This document shows positions 24,053-35,467 of a stretch of DNA of 64,000 nucleotides, piece after piece (position 1 is the stretch's first letter; each line of letters opens with the position of its first letter). A program made the position numbers and the translations under genes. The stretch spans positions 101,644,166 through 101,708,165 of the forward strand of contig NC_089587.1 of assembly GCF_019320115.1 (NCBI RefSeq), given 5' to 3'. The notes under the pieces are model-generated. The model was not told where the DNA came from. It did no database searches and saw nothing but the letters and a program-made list of their open reading frames with translations. The stretch comes from Miscanthus floridulus (Eukaryota > Streptophyta > Magnoliopsida > Poales > Poaceae).

Positions 24053-24297
24053 GATATGTATCTAAAAAACAAAAACATCTTATAATTTAGAATATGGGAA
24101 GTAGTTCACTTGTTTGATACCTAGGACTAAAATTTTGGTGACTAAAGTTTAGTTTTTCGTATCAAACAGACCGTTTCTATACTGATATTCTTTCCCCTGA
24201 CATGAAGAGTGTAGTTTTGTCCTATGTCAAGTTTGTCTAACTTTGGTAAGTTTATAGAAAATTAGATAATTTTGATTTAGAACATAGTTTAAACTTC
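24053..24297. other. Interval between elements A and D, with a possible small fold-back element
   Basis: AT-rich sequence. At about 24111-24168 GTTTGATACCTAGGACTAAA and its loose inverted partner TTTAGTTTTTCGTATCAAAC flank a short loop, resembling the grass hAT-type MITEs with CCTAGGACTAAA ends. Nothing coding is seen. Confidence 0.45.
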
Positions 24298-25128
24298 TGT
24301 CGCATCCTAAAATTTCTGATTTTGAGTTATGCATAGAAAACACTAATTAAAATAAATGTTTTGATATTTAGATAAAATTTCCCAAGTTTAGTTTAGGATA
24401 GCGTCAATTGGTTATAGGAAAAAAGTGAATCTTCATACTTTTCTAAACTAATTTGACGGGTTATTGCTTGATGTGATGTTTGCTTGTCGCTTCTTTATGT
24501 GTTGAGAGTGAGTAAAGTCTTTAAACTGTGTTTAGTAGGTCGATTTTCCTTCTCTGGCACGTCTTTATCTTTTTCTATAATCAAATATTTTATTTCTCAG
24601 CTCAAGTTTTCGTTGGGAGCTTCCTAAAATCTTTTCTTTGTAACGCAAATCACTCCTTTCCATTCCTCGTCCGGCAATCAATCTCTACAAACTTCTCGGA
24701 AAATTTTTTAGCTTTTTCTGAAACTTGTTCCTACTTGTCTGTGAGAATAATTGAATTTTTAGATGCTTCAAATTATCTTATCATGAGCTCTAAATACTTT
24801 ATTTGGGTTCCTCATGTTCCATAATGTCTCTGGAAAATTTCTCCGAATTTTCAAAGCTTTCATAGTATTTTTCGTGGCTTAAATATTAATTCTAGACTTT
24901 TCTAGAATTATTTTATCGACAACATTAATTAATTCCGAAAATTATAAATCTCTCATTTTTTCCAATGCTCAAAGTCTATGTGCAATAATTCTAATAAATT
25001 CTAAGGGCATATATCTTTATTTACTAATGAGCTTTAATGTTTATTTAGGCCCATTAGTACAGGTGGATGGTACAACGTCAATTAGTACCATATCGCTAGT
25101 TGACATGAATGTGAGGATTTTTTCTTCC

Positions 25129-25138
25129 TATATATATT
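25129..25138 (+). promoter_or_regulatory. TATA box of element D LTR
   Basis: TATATATATT sits in the same context as in element B (pyrimidine-rich upstream, GGGCAAAGCACACCAAAA downstream). Confidence 0.5.
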
Positions 25139-26769
25139 TACTAACTCTTTGGGCAAAGCACACCAAAATTACCGTAAGGACAGCCCATAGTTTGAGAAAT
25201 TTCTCGTGTAGTAAATTAGAGTTTTCTCTTTCTCTTACCGCTGTCCGCCGGTCTACCGTCGTCCTAGCCTGTTTCCCTCCCGCCAGCCAGGGCCCAACCC
25301 CGTTGATCGGCCATGGCATGGAGGCCCTCATGTTCCGTACGTCATGCACAAGGTTGAAGACCAAGTAATTACGAGTTTTCCACTAGTTCGTATTATCTCC
25401 GTCGTTTCTTTGTTTTAATTCCGATTCGGTTCGTTCAAGTTGCGTTAGATTCGTGTTGATGCGCTCTACGTAGAAATGCTAATATTTTTTATTTCACTTA
25501 ATTTTTCATATATGGTTAAATATTAAAATAATTTAATGTTAATGCAACTAGTTTTATAATTAAAATCAATATAGGTTTTCTACTGCGTTGTTTTATATAC
25601 AAATATTAATATGATTATTAATTGCTAATATAAATATGATTTTCAATTATAAATTTTCTTAGCTTAAACACGCATCATGTATAGCTTGTTTAGATGTTCT
25701 CATATATTTATTTATTTTGCAAAGTTAAAGTTTAACTTGCTTAATAAATTACGTGATAATATTTAAAAGATAAAATATGGTCAGCTTCAACTCGATTTTA
25801 TGTATAAATATAAATTGTTTAAACTAAATTAATGACTCTTCCATGTTTTTGTTTAACTAAAATAAATCAAGCTTGTAGTTGTAGCCTTTTTCTTTTATAT
25901 AATATAAACTCATGGTAGTCGTTTATTTCTACGATAATTTCGGTTTCGGCGTTTCTTGTGATCTGGTAGCACTAGCTCTCTTTTAGGATGTTGTTTTATC
26001 TCATGTGGTGTACTGCTCTTAGTTGTCTTCTTGTATGTGTGCTTGGTGTGCTACGATCTGTGAGTAGAAGAAGAGCTGTCCAAAAGCGTTGGAGACTGAA
26101 AGAACATAAGATTGAAGGTTCTACAAGGAGTTTATCATTAGTTGTAAAGCAAGTGAAAGACAAGTATAGCATGTGATCTTCCTTGTTGTCCTATACATCT
26201 TTAATCATTTAATTCATGCTGCCTGTGTCTATCTTGACTACCACTAAGGATTTCCTAATACTTTGTTACCTTGTACCTTGATTCCTATGGGTTTATACAT
26301 TTCAGTAGTATGATGCTAGTGCTCAATTAAATAATCATGATCTTGTAACTTGATTAATGGTATATGCAATAAACACTAAAAGATGTTTTTTAGCAACATG
26401 ACTCAAGAGGGCTAGAGCATTGGGCTGTTATTATGGTGCTCTATATTCCTCTCCTTAAGAACTTATCTGTAAGTGGTCAACCGAGACTTACAGTACAACC
26501 ATGAGTGCCACATGGCTCTAGCTTTAGTTAAGTATGAGGACCTTTTCTAGCTTGTTAGTGGTTACCTTTATAGCGAAAGAGGGGCTTGATGAATTGGGTA
26601 TAGTGCGGCCTCTATCCTTATGTGTATAGCCTATGTGGAATATGCCATTTAGAAGGAGAGCTCTACATCTATTTGTCAATTGGAATCCTAGCGGCCCTAA
26701 CTTGTTAGACGAACCTTTGAAAGACTTCATAGTGAACCCTATCGATCTTCCTAGGTTGTGGATCAAGAG

Positions 26770-26774
26770 GCTAA
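26770..26774 (+). repeat. Target-site duplication of element E, left copy (GCTAA)
   Basis: GCTAA precedes TGAAAGGTCC and recurs at 43340-43344 after the right LTR. Removing one copy rejoins the element D LTR without loss. Confidence 0.93.
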
Positions 26775-28043
26775 TGAAAGGTCCTTGTATGGTTTTGGTA
26801 ATTGAGTGACAACCTAGGTGGACTAATTGTGTTTATGTGAGATACACAGGTGATTAGTCCACAGGTACATGTGCGTGAGCAACATATGCCATGAAGGTGA
26901 AAATGGCTTAGAGATGTTGCAAAGCTCACACATGTGATGATGAAGGAGCTTATTGCATATAAGACATGACATTGAGTCATGTGATCAAGGTGGAGAAGAT
27001 CAAGACAAGACTTGGCTTAATGGACCGGTTGCAAGCGTGAAGGGCAAGTCGAAGGCTTTGGAGCGATGGACCGCGTGGCAGTGAAGCTTGAGCAAGACTT
27101 GGCGTCGATGGACAAAGGCAATGGTGAAAAGCAAGTGAAGTCAAGATCGATGAACCAATATGATCACATGATAATATGAAGTGGATCATATCATTGTTGA
27201 TCGTGTTGGTGCATGTGTTGCATCGACATTGGAGGAGATGGAATGGAATGCGCAAGGCAAAGGTATAACCTAGGACATTTCATTTCTCCGGTCATAGGTG
27301 TGTTGAGAAGTTTATGACCGGGTTTAGGATAGATGGCCGTACTATCAAGAGGGGCAAACTTGTTTGCATATCGGTCATCTAGTGCCACTTGAGTGATCGA
27401 ACTTTGCATCGTCGCTAGGATCAAGTGATGTGGCAAGTTGAGTGGCTAACACCCTTGAAAATGTTTGTGAAAATATGCTAACATATGTGCACAAGGTGAT
27501 ACACTTAGTGGTTGGCACATTTGAGCAAGGGTGAAGAAGATAGAGTTGAAAAGGAGTTAGTCGCACTTGTTACAGAGTGACCAGACGTGTCCGGTATGGT
27601 GACTGGACATGTCTGGTATTTGGCGATGTACTCAGCGACCGGATGCATCCGGTGTGAATCAGCAAATCGGTGTTCGATGGAGCAGTCGATCGGACGCTGG
27701 CAGTGTCCAGTCCGGTGTGACCGGATGTGTCCGGTCATCGGTGGGTGCTTACTATACTCGACCGAACGCTGAGGCTCAGCGTCCGGTCAGTTTCTAACAG
27801 ACGCGTCCGGTCAGGCCTGGAGGCTTACTAGACTCGACCGGACACAACGGCTGAGCGTCCGGTCGTTTCATGCTGAGCGTCTAGTCATCTTGTCAGAGAG
27901 CCGTTGGAGGCAGCAGTAGGACACATGGTGGTTAGACAGCTACCGGACACATCCGATATTCACGATCGGTGCATCCGGTGCAGTGTCCAGTCGACCCGAA
28001 AACCACCCAGTGAAGGGGTAACGGCTAGTTTAGCCCTTGGTGC

Positions 28044-28051
28044 TATAAATA
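28044..28051 (+). promoter_or_regulatory. TATA box of element E 5' LTR
   Basis: TATAAATA in GGTGCTATAAATAGAAGTGG; the right LTR has TATAAACA at 42256. It lies just downstream of the palindrome cluster. Confidence 0.7.
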
Positions 28052-28132
28052 GAAGTGGCCTTTGGCCATGGCTAGTGCTGAGCACGTCGGGGGACTTTGT
28101 GTCCTTGCTTGAGAGTGCTTAGGAGCCTATAA

Positions 28133-28137
28133 GGAAA
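28133..28137 (+). repeat. Target-site duplication of element F, left copy (GAGCC)
   Basis: GAGCC precedes element F and recurs at 34413-34417. The uninterrupted right LTR of element E reads TTAGGAGCCCTCCATC here, proving the duplication. Confidence 0.94.
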
Positions 28138-29520
28138 ATGGACCCTTAGCCCATTTACTTTGGATTTTGGTGTTTGATGACCAACACAACCAAATTGGAC
28201 TAATGAATTTGCAAGTGTGTGTTTTGTAGTTCAATAGGGTGCAAGACGTAACTTGGATGAAGGCGACATAATGATCCGATGATCAACACCTCAAGCAAGA
28301 CCTTAGGATCACAAGAGAAGACCCAAAAGATCAAGCAAAGTCCAAGCATGAAGACTGGAACCAAGCCGTACGCAAGATCGTGAAGAAACGAGCTCATAGA
28401 GGCGGCCGAATGCTAAAAGCGTGACCAGACGCTGGACCGGTGGCTCGGCAGACAGGCGACCAGGCAATGGACTGGATGCTAGCGGCAACTGACCGAACGT
28501 AGGGAAGCAGCGTCCGATCGAGTACAGAGAGGTTCCAGAGCGGCAAATCTACAACCGGACACGTCCGGTGGTAGGCGACCAAACGCTGGCTAGCGTCCGA
28601 TAGTACATTGCCGACTCAATGGTCGGGACAACTGAACATGTCCGGTCAGGACGATTCAGCGTCCGGTCAGTAGTAGTTTCACAGGAATCCAACCCCAATG
28701 GCTACTTTCTCAGTGGGGCTTATAAATACAACCCCCAACCGGCCATTTGAGAGGTGTGGAGCTAAGGAAACATACCAAGGGTGTTGGTACACTATTTTAG
28801 TGATCTCCACATGCATAGTGCTTAGTGTTTTATTAGGTGATTAGCATAAGTGCTTTGCGAAGTGCTTAGGTTGATTAGACCACCGCTTATGCGCTTGCTC
28901 TAGGTGTATGCTAGTGTTTAGTGAGGTTTGCATACCTCTTGCCACCCCGTGCTTGCGAGCACAAGTGTTGTACATCGGAGGGGCTTGAAGTCTTGTGAGA
29001 TCACACCAACCGCGTTTGTGGTGTGGCCGCCACCATGTACCGAAGGGAACAAGGCCTGTGGCGCTTCGGCCAGAAGCTTGATAGTGAAGACAGCGGAAAG
29101 CATCTAGGAGAGGCTTGCCGAGAGGCACATCGGAAACCCACTTGCGCATGGGGAAGGCCCAAGGCTATCCACGGAGTTACTCGACCGGGAGCTTGGCCTT
29201 TGTGAGGGATTCCTTGTGAGGGGCTCCAACGAGGACTAGGGGGAAGCTTGCACGCTTCTCGATACCTCGGTAAAAATACTAGAGTCATCAATAGGAGTTT
29301 GCATATCTCTACCTTGCTCTTTAGCTTCCGCATTTACATTGTTTACTTCACTACGTTTGCGGTAGAGATAGCAACACAGTAGTAAAACCATAGTTGCACA
29401 TCTAGATAGTTTATCAATTGCATAGCTTTTGCTAGGGTTAGAAAAAGAGGCCATAGTTTTTGAAGTAGAATTTTTAAGTTGCCTAATTCACCCCCCCTCT
29501 TAGGCGTCATGGTCCCTTCA
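28138..29520 (+). repeat. 5' LTR of element F
   Basis: It starts TATAAGGAAAATGG where the other LTR has TGTAAGG, so its terminal G is changed to A. It contains CCGGAC/GTCCGG palindromes (about 28420-28680) and a TATAAATA box at 28721, then ends GGTCCCTTCA beside the primer site. Confidence 0.92.
28721..28728 (+). promoter_or_regulatory. TATA box of element F 5' LTR
   Basis: TATAAATA in GGGGCTTATAAATACAACCCC; the same in the right LTR at 33610. Confidence 0.75.
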
Positions 29521-29522
29521 AT

Positions 29523-29534
29523 TGGTATCAGAGC
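29523..29534 (+). promoter_or_regulatory. Primer-binding site of element F (initiator Met tRNA)
   Basis: TGGTATCAGAGC, two bases after the LTR end at 29520. Confidence 0.88.
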
Positions 29535-29601
29535 CGGTTGGCTCATTTTTGGACCTTTGGCTTAACCGCCGTTGAGCCGACACTATTATAGAGTGGTTGA
29601 G

Positions 29602-31739
29602 ATGGATACCGCTAGGCCTCCACAATTTGATGGCACTAACTTCCTCTACTATAAAGCTAGAATGGCTTGCCACCTTGAGGCGGTTGATTTAGGTGTATGG
29701 AGAGTCACTCGTGACGGGATGAAACCCATTAAGAATCTCTAAAAGCCCACAAAGAGTGACAAAAAAAGAAATGCATTTTAATGCTAGAGCTAAAAACTGC
29801 TTGTTTGAATCATTTAGCATGGATGTGTTTAATCAAGTATTCACCTTAAATATGGCACATGAAATTTGGTTAAAACTCCAAGAGCTCCATGACGGCACAA
29901 GTAATGTCCGTGAGCAAAAACATTGTCTAGCTAAGCAAAATTATGATTCCTTTGCTATGAATGATGATGAGCTTGTTCATGATATGTATTCTTGATTGAA
30001 TCTAATTATCAATGAGCTATATTCAATAGGATTATTAAAGCTAGATGATGCGGACATCGTGAGGAAGATCATCTCTGTTCTACCACAAAACAAATATGCA
30101 AGCATCATCACCATCCTTCACAACATGGAGAACTTGAGCACCATGACCTCGGGCATTGTCATTGGCAAGCTAGTGGCATTTGAAATGTCACGTAAGATGG
30201 GTCAAGGAGAAGCATCTTCATCAAGCAAAGGCAAAGCTCTCACTTGTAGTGAGAAGAAAAAGATGAAGGGCAAGAAAGGTTAGTCAAGCTCAAGCTCAAG
30301 CTCCTCAAGTGAAGAAGAAGATGATGATGATGATGAACAAGAATCAAGTGATGATGATCAATCTTCCTCCTCGACCTCCGACCTTGATGAAGAATCAATC
30401 AAACTTATCAAAAAGGTGGAGAAGATGATCGTAAGGCTCAATGTCAAGGGTGCGCCCATCCAAATTCAAGACCTCGTTTTCACTAATCAAAGAAATGAGC
30501 AAAGAAAGAGAGGATGCTATGGATGCGGCGAGATGGGGCACTTTGTGGAAGTTTGTCCAAACAAGCCCACACCCAAGACAAAGAAGAAGGCATGCAAGAA
30601 CCAAGCCCTCACATCAATAAGATCATGGGGTGATTCTTCAAGTGAAGAAGAACCCCATCACAAGAGGTGAGGCCGCAAGCACTCATCATCAAGCTCTGCT
30701 CGTGTGTGCCTTATGGCATGAGGTAACGAAAGCTCTTCCTCTAGTGAGAATGATAGGGATGATGATATGCCTTCTTATCATGAACTTGTGCAAGAAAATC
30801 TTAATTATGCTAAAGCTTGCACTAGTCAACACAAGAAGCTCAAAAGTTTAAAAGAAAAGCTAGATAGTTCACAAAAGGCATACAAAACCTTGCTTGAACA
30901 ATATGAGAACTTTGCTAATCTCAATATTGAACTATCTACTAAAATTGAGAAACTTAAGACTAGTGCAACAACAAATGCATGCACAATCAATGATGAGCAA
31001 CTTGTAAAGAAAAATGAAAAATTAAAAGAAAAGTTAGCTAGCTCACAAGAAGCATATAATAGTTTGCTTGCTAAAATGGAAACCATGTGCAAACATTGTG
31101 ATGAGCTAACTAATAAAGTTGCTAATCTTGAAGCCGTTAGCACAACCCCCACCAAGGCATCTAAAAAGAAAAGCTCTATCTTTAACATGTCTAAAAAGGA
31201 TGCCTCTACTTCTTGCAATGATTTATGTTTAGACTCACCTTTGTGCAACCAAGTTTGTGTTGAGAAAGTTGTTGTAGATACATGCACACAAGAGGTTGCA
31301 AAGGAGAATGAGCAACTCAAGCAAGAAGTAGCTCGCCTCACCAAGGACTTGACTCAAGTAAAAGGCAAGGCGAAGCAAACCCAACTTCATCAAAGATAAC
31401 ACCATCAAGGGAGTGAAGAAGCTTGATGAAGGACAAACCATGGTTTGTTATGTGTGCCACAAGGAAGGTCACAAGTCCTATGAGTGCAAGGTGAAGAATG
31501 GGGGAGGAGCAAAGAAGAAGGAGAATAAGCAAACAAGCAAGCTCACCAACACCTACACCAACAAGGTGGACAAGAAGGCCTCCACACCTTATCTCTTGAA
31601 GAAGAAGAAAAATGACAAGGTGGTGGCCATCAAGGTGAACAAGCAAGCCAACAATGGGGTCAAACACTTTTGGGTGTCAAAGGAAATCATTTCCAACATG
31701 AAGAGCACCAAGAAGGTTTGGATCCCGAAAGGGAAGTGA
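29602..31739 (+). pseudogene. Element F gag (copia, UBN2/DUF4219-type), broken
   Basis: ATG 29602 opens MDTARPPQFDGTNFLYYKARM, the classic start of plant copia gags, with the F-D-G-x-N-F motif. A TAA at about 29740 and a frameshift in an A-run follow. One frame then runs from 29756 to 31399, interrupted by TGA 29993, TAG 30281, TGA 30668 and a TGA near 30719; several look like CGA to TGA. Features in order are the capsid-like domain, a Ser/Glu/Asp-rich tract (30284-30400), a zinc knuckle CYGCGEMGHFVEVC (30515-30556) and a long lysine-rich coiled-coil region (30770-31390). After another frameshift comes a second knuckle CYVCHKEGHKSYEC (31446-31487), and the frame ends KVWIPKGK at 31739. The 172-codon minus-strand ORF at 30826-31344 is a shadow. 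Confidence 0.88.
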
Positions 31740-33003
31740 GAAGTCCGTAGGACAAATGGGGAATTTGGAGACTTGGCAAAGTATGGGTGCATTTCATGGG
31801 GTGCATCATGATGGACAAAATCATTGTCAAGTGGGTTAGTGAATACTATGGACCCAAATTCCCCTTCCCGTGTTAGGTAACAAGATGTCATTACTTTTAG
31901 TATTCATTTCAATTGGCATTGTTTTTCAATTGATATACTCTTAAAGCATCTAGTTATTTTTCATGCCTATGTTTGCATTTACATATTTAAATCTTTTGTC
32001 ATGCATTCAATAGGTATATCATATGGTAGGCTTGCTCAGTTTCATTATCAACCCTTGGAGCAAACCTACATGGTTTAAAATTGTTTAGGAGCACAACACA
32101 TAGCTTGTCCTACTTTTGTTTATCTAATATGTGCCAAAGTCCAAATTATAGATAATCTCTCCCCAATATCATTTTTGAAAATGATTCTCACATTCATGAG
32201 AAGTCATCTTTCAAGTGGTATTTTGATTCTAAAATCAATGTGCATGATTCCTACAAAGTGTTCCACATTTGTGTGCACATATTTAGGGGGAGTAATTCTA
32301 CAACTTGGATGCTTTGAGACTAACACTTGTTCAAATGGTATAAATTCTTTTTCAAACCTATCACATGTGTAGTAGTCTCATTGTAAGGAAATTGGAGTCC
32401 CCGGAGTTAAAGCATCATTCTTCAATTGGCATCATCATGTTGTTTCATTTCATATTTATATGCTTTCTCCATGCATTATATAGATTAAACTCTCTTGTAC
32501 AATAAAATTGCTAATTATGCATATGCTTTGATTTTGACCATATGTATGCTTATATTTAGGGGGAGCTTAGTCTATATAATGTGAGAGTCAAGTTTTGTGA
32601 TCCATTTCACTCTATACACAAAGGATCACAAAACTTGACCCTCCCTTGTGCTACTAATGTCTTCCTTTTCGGTGTTTGATGCCAAAGGGGGAGAATTTGA
32701 AGGACCAAAGGCAAGCATCAAGTTGATGTCTACAGTTGTATTGGTTCTAGAAAGGGAGGAAAGTTGATTATGGATTAGTCTAAGTAATGGTAAAATTTGT
32801 AGTAATCCATAATATCATATGGGGACATCTGCAAGGGCAAGACAAGCTTTTAAGTAAAGTTTCAATTGGTATTTGTCAGTTAGTATCATATAACCTTGCC
32901 CTTTTTGCATTGCATCCTAGCAAGTAGGTAGTTTTTAACTTCCAAATTCTTATTATTTGCTTGCTTTGGTCGTGTTGGCATCAATCACCAAAAAGGAGGA
33001 GAT
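31740..33003 (+). other. Non-coding 3' interior of element F, ending in the polypurine tract
   Basis: No pol or env-like coding is seen. TTTAGGGGGAG-type purine tracts occur near 32281 and 32557 and AAAGGGGGAG near 32686. The functional tract AAAAAGGAGGAGAT (32989-33003) abuts the right LTR. Confidence 0.7.
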
Positions 33004-34412
33004 TGTAAGGAAAATGGACCCTTGGCCCATTTACTTTGGATTTTGGTGTTTGATGACCAACACAACCAAATTGGACTAATGAATTTGCAAGTGTGTGTTT
33101 TGTAGTTCAATAGGGTGCAAGACGTAACTTGGACAAAGGCGACGTGATGATCTGATGATCAACACCTCAAGCAAGACCTTAGGAGCACAAGAGAAGACCC
33201 AAAAGATCATGCAAAGTCCAAGCATGAAGATTGGAACCAAGCCATATGCAAGATCACGAAGAAACGAGCTTGCAGAGGCGACCGGACGCTGGACCGGGCA
33301 CTGGAAGCATGACCGGACACTAGATCGGTGGCTCGGCAAACAGGCGACCAGACGATGAACCAAACACTAGCGGCAACTGACCGGACGCTGGGAAGCAGCG
33401 TCCGATCGAGTACAGAGAGGTTCTAGAGCAGCAAATCTATGATTGGACGCGTCCAGTGTCAGGTGACCGGACACTGGCCAGCGTCCGATCAGTACATTGC
33501 CGGCTCAACGGTCAGGACGACTAGACGCGTCCGATCAGGACGATTCAGTGTCCGATCAGTAGCAGTTTCACGGGAATCCGATCCCAACGGCTACTTTCTC
33601 AGTGGGGCTTATAAATACAACCCCCAACTAGCCATTTGAGAGGTGTGGAGCTGAGGAAACATACCAAGGGTGTTGGTACACTATTTTAGTGATCTCCACA
33701 TGCATAGTGCTTAGTGTTTTATTAGGTGATTAGCATAAGTGCTTTGCGAAGTGCTTAGGTTGATTAGACCACCACTTATGCGCTTGCTCTAGGTTTATGC
33801 CTTGTGTTTAGTGAGGTTTACATACCTCTTGCCACCCCATGCTTGCGAGCACAAGTGTTGTACATCGGAGGGGCTTGAAGTCTTGCGAGATCACACCAAC
33901 CGCATTTGTGGTGTGGCCGCCACCGTGTACCGGAGGGAACAAGGCCCGCAGGGCTTCGGTCGGAAGCTTGATAGTGAAGACGGCGGAAAGCATCCGGGAG
34001 AGGCTTGCCGAGAGGCACATCGGAGACCCACTTGCGCGTGGGGAAGGCCCGAGGCTATCCACGGAGTTACCCGACCAGGAGCTTGGCCTTTGCGAGGGAT
34101 TCCTTGCGAGGGGCTCCAACAAGGACTAGGGGGAAACTTGCGTGCTTCTCGATACCTCGGTAAAAATACTGGAGTCGTCAACGGCAGTTTGCATATCTCT
34201 ACCTTGCTCTTTAGCTTCCGCATTTACATTGTTTACTTCACTATGTTTGTGGTAGAGATAGCAACACACTAGAAAAACTATAGTTGCACATCTAGATAGT
34301 TTATCTATTGCATAGCTTTTGGTAGGGTTAGAAAAAGAGGCCATAGTTTTTGAAGTAGAATTTTTAAGTTGCCTAATTCACCCCCCCCCTCTTAGGTGTC
34401 ACGGTCCCTTCA
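33004..34412 (+). repeat. 3' LTR of element F
   Basis: A 1409-bp LTR, TGTAAGG...CCCTTCA, with a TATAAATA box at 33610. It differs from the 5' LTR mainly at CpG-rich palindromes and by a short extra segment near 33295. Confidence 0.92.
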
Positions 34413-34417
34413 GAGCC
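34413..34417 (+). repeat. Target-site duplication of element F, right copy (GAGCC)
   Basis: It matches 28133-28137. Confidence 0.93.
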
Positions 34418-35416
34418 CTCCATCTCACACATACTTGATAGTGATCATCCGATTGTGTGAGTGAGCGATTCTAGTGCGATTGCATCATGAGGTTGCATCA
34501 AGTGGCACTAGGTGATCGAGTTGCAAGCCGGTGGTGCTTGTTACTCTTAGAGGTTGCCACCTCCTAGATAGCTTGGTGGTGGTCTCCATGGAAGCCCGCA
34601 AGAAGCTTGGGCAGCGCTCCGAAGAAGTGCTTTGTGAGGGGCATTGTGCTCGCCCCGCGGGAGCCACGAAGAGAAACTTTAGTAAAGCGTGTCATTGAGC
34701 TACCCTCACTTCTGGGGTAGGTTCTTCTGGCGCCCGACGTGTGGGCTTGGCGGGTGATGCCAATTAGCCGCCGAACCACCAAGTGAGCGGTCGACACAAC
34801 GGGGATTAGCATGTTGGCAAACACGTGAATCTCAGGAGAAAAATCATTGTGTCAACCTTGTTCTTCCCGTTGGTTTGCATCCCTGTTACACAAGCTTGTG
34901 ATTATTTTCATATACATTAAGCTTATGTTGTTGCTCTTGTAATTAGTTAGCTTGTGTAGATTACTAGTTACCTTCTTGCTTGTGTAGCATAGAAGTAGCT
35001 CCCTTGCATGGCTAATTTGGTTTGTGTAACCTTGTTAGTCACATTGCTTAGTTAGTGTAGCTAAGTATTTGCGCTCTCTAATTTTGCATTGGTTGCCTTG
35101 TTATTGAGCATTGCTAGTGAGCTTAGTTGGCTTTGTGCTTTTGCTTACTAGCATGTGTAGGAGCTCCCTTGTTGCTTAAAGTACTAGTGGCATAGGTTTG
35201 TGTGACTTTGCTCCTAGAATTGGTTAGGTGAGCTCTAACTAGCCCGGCACCTTTGTTGCTTGATTAGTATCTTTGGAAGGTGCTAGAGAACATAGATAGA
35301 GGGGTGTAGTCTTGGCTAGACCGATCATTTTAATTCCGCACTTGTTTCGATTAGCCGACGCGATTAATTTTAGAAAAGACTATTCACCTCCTCTAGTCCG
35401 CCATCTCGACCTTACA
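34418..35416 (+). repeat. Element E 5' LTR, second part
   Basis: It resumes with CTCCATCTCACACATAC exactly as the right LTR does at 42339, and ends CGACCTTACA beside the primer site. The minus-strand ORFs at 34485-34824 are shadows, also seen in the right LTR. Confidence 0.9.
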
Positions 35417-35418
35417 AG

Positions 35419-35430
35419 TGGTATCAGAGC
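35419..35430 (+). promoter_or_regulatory. Primer-binding site of element E (initiator Met tRNA)
   Basis: TGGTATCAGAGC, two bases after the LTR end at 35416. Confidence 0.88.
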
Positions 35431-35467
35431 CCGGTCTCTCATTTGTGGTCTTCACCGACCCGAGAGG

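Larger units (their letters stand above)
26775..28137 (+). repeat. Element E 5' LTR, first part
   Basis: It matches 40968-42340 of the right LTR. It holds a cluster of CCGGACG(C/T)GTCCGG palindromes, many decayed to TG/CA, from about 27575 to 28000. A TATAAATA box follows at 28044. It ends at GAGCC where element F is inserted. Confidence 0.9.
28138..34412 (+). mobile_element. Element F: gag-only copia retrotransposon nested in the 5' LTR of element E
   Basis: Its LTRs are 28138-29520 and 33004-34412, both ending CCCTTCA, with a primer site at 29523, a polypurine tract before 33004 and GAGCC duplications. The 3.48-kb interior encodes only a gag, now broken. No pol motifs appear between the gag and the right LTR. 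It is the youngest layer at this site. Like element E it must have used another copia element's enzymes. Confidence 0.92.

Noticed and set aside
30826..31344. 172-codon minus-strand ORF
   Set aside because: It is the antisense of the lysine-rich coiled-coil part of the element F gag; no start context or homology.
35312..35467. N-terminal extension of the element E gag
   Set aside because: The open frame crosses the primer-binding site and LTR end, so translation more likely starts at ATG 35468.
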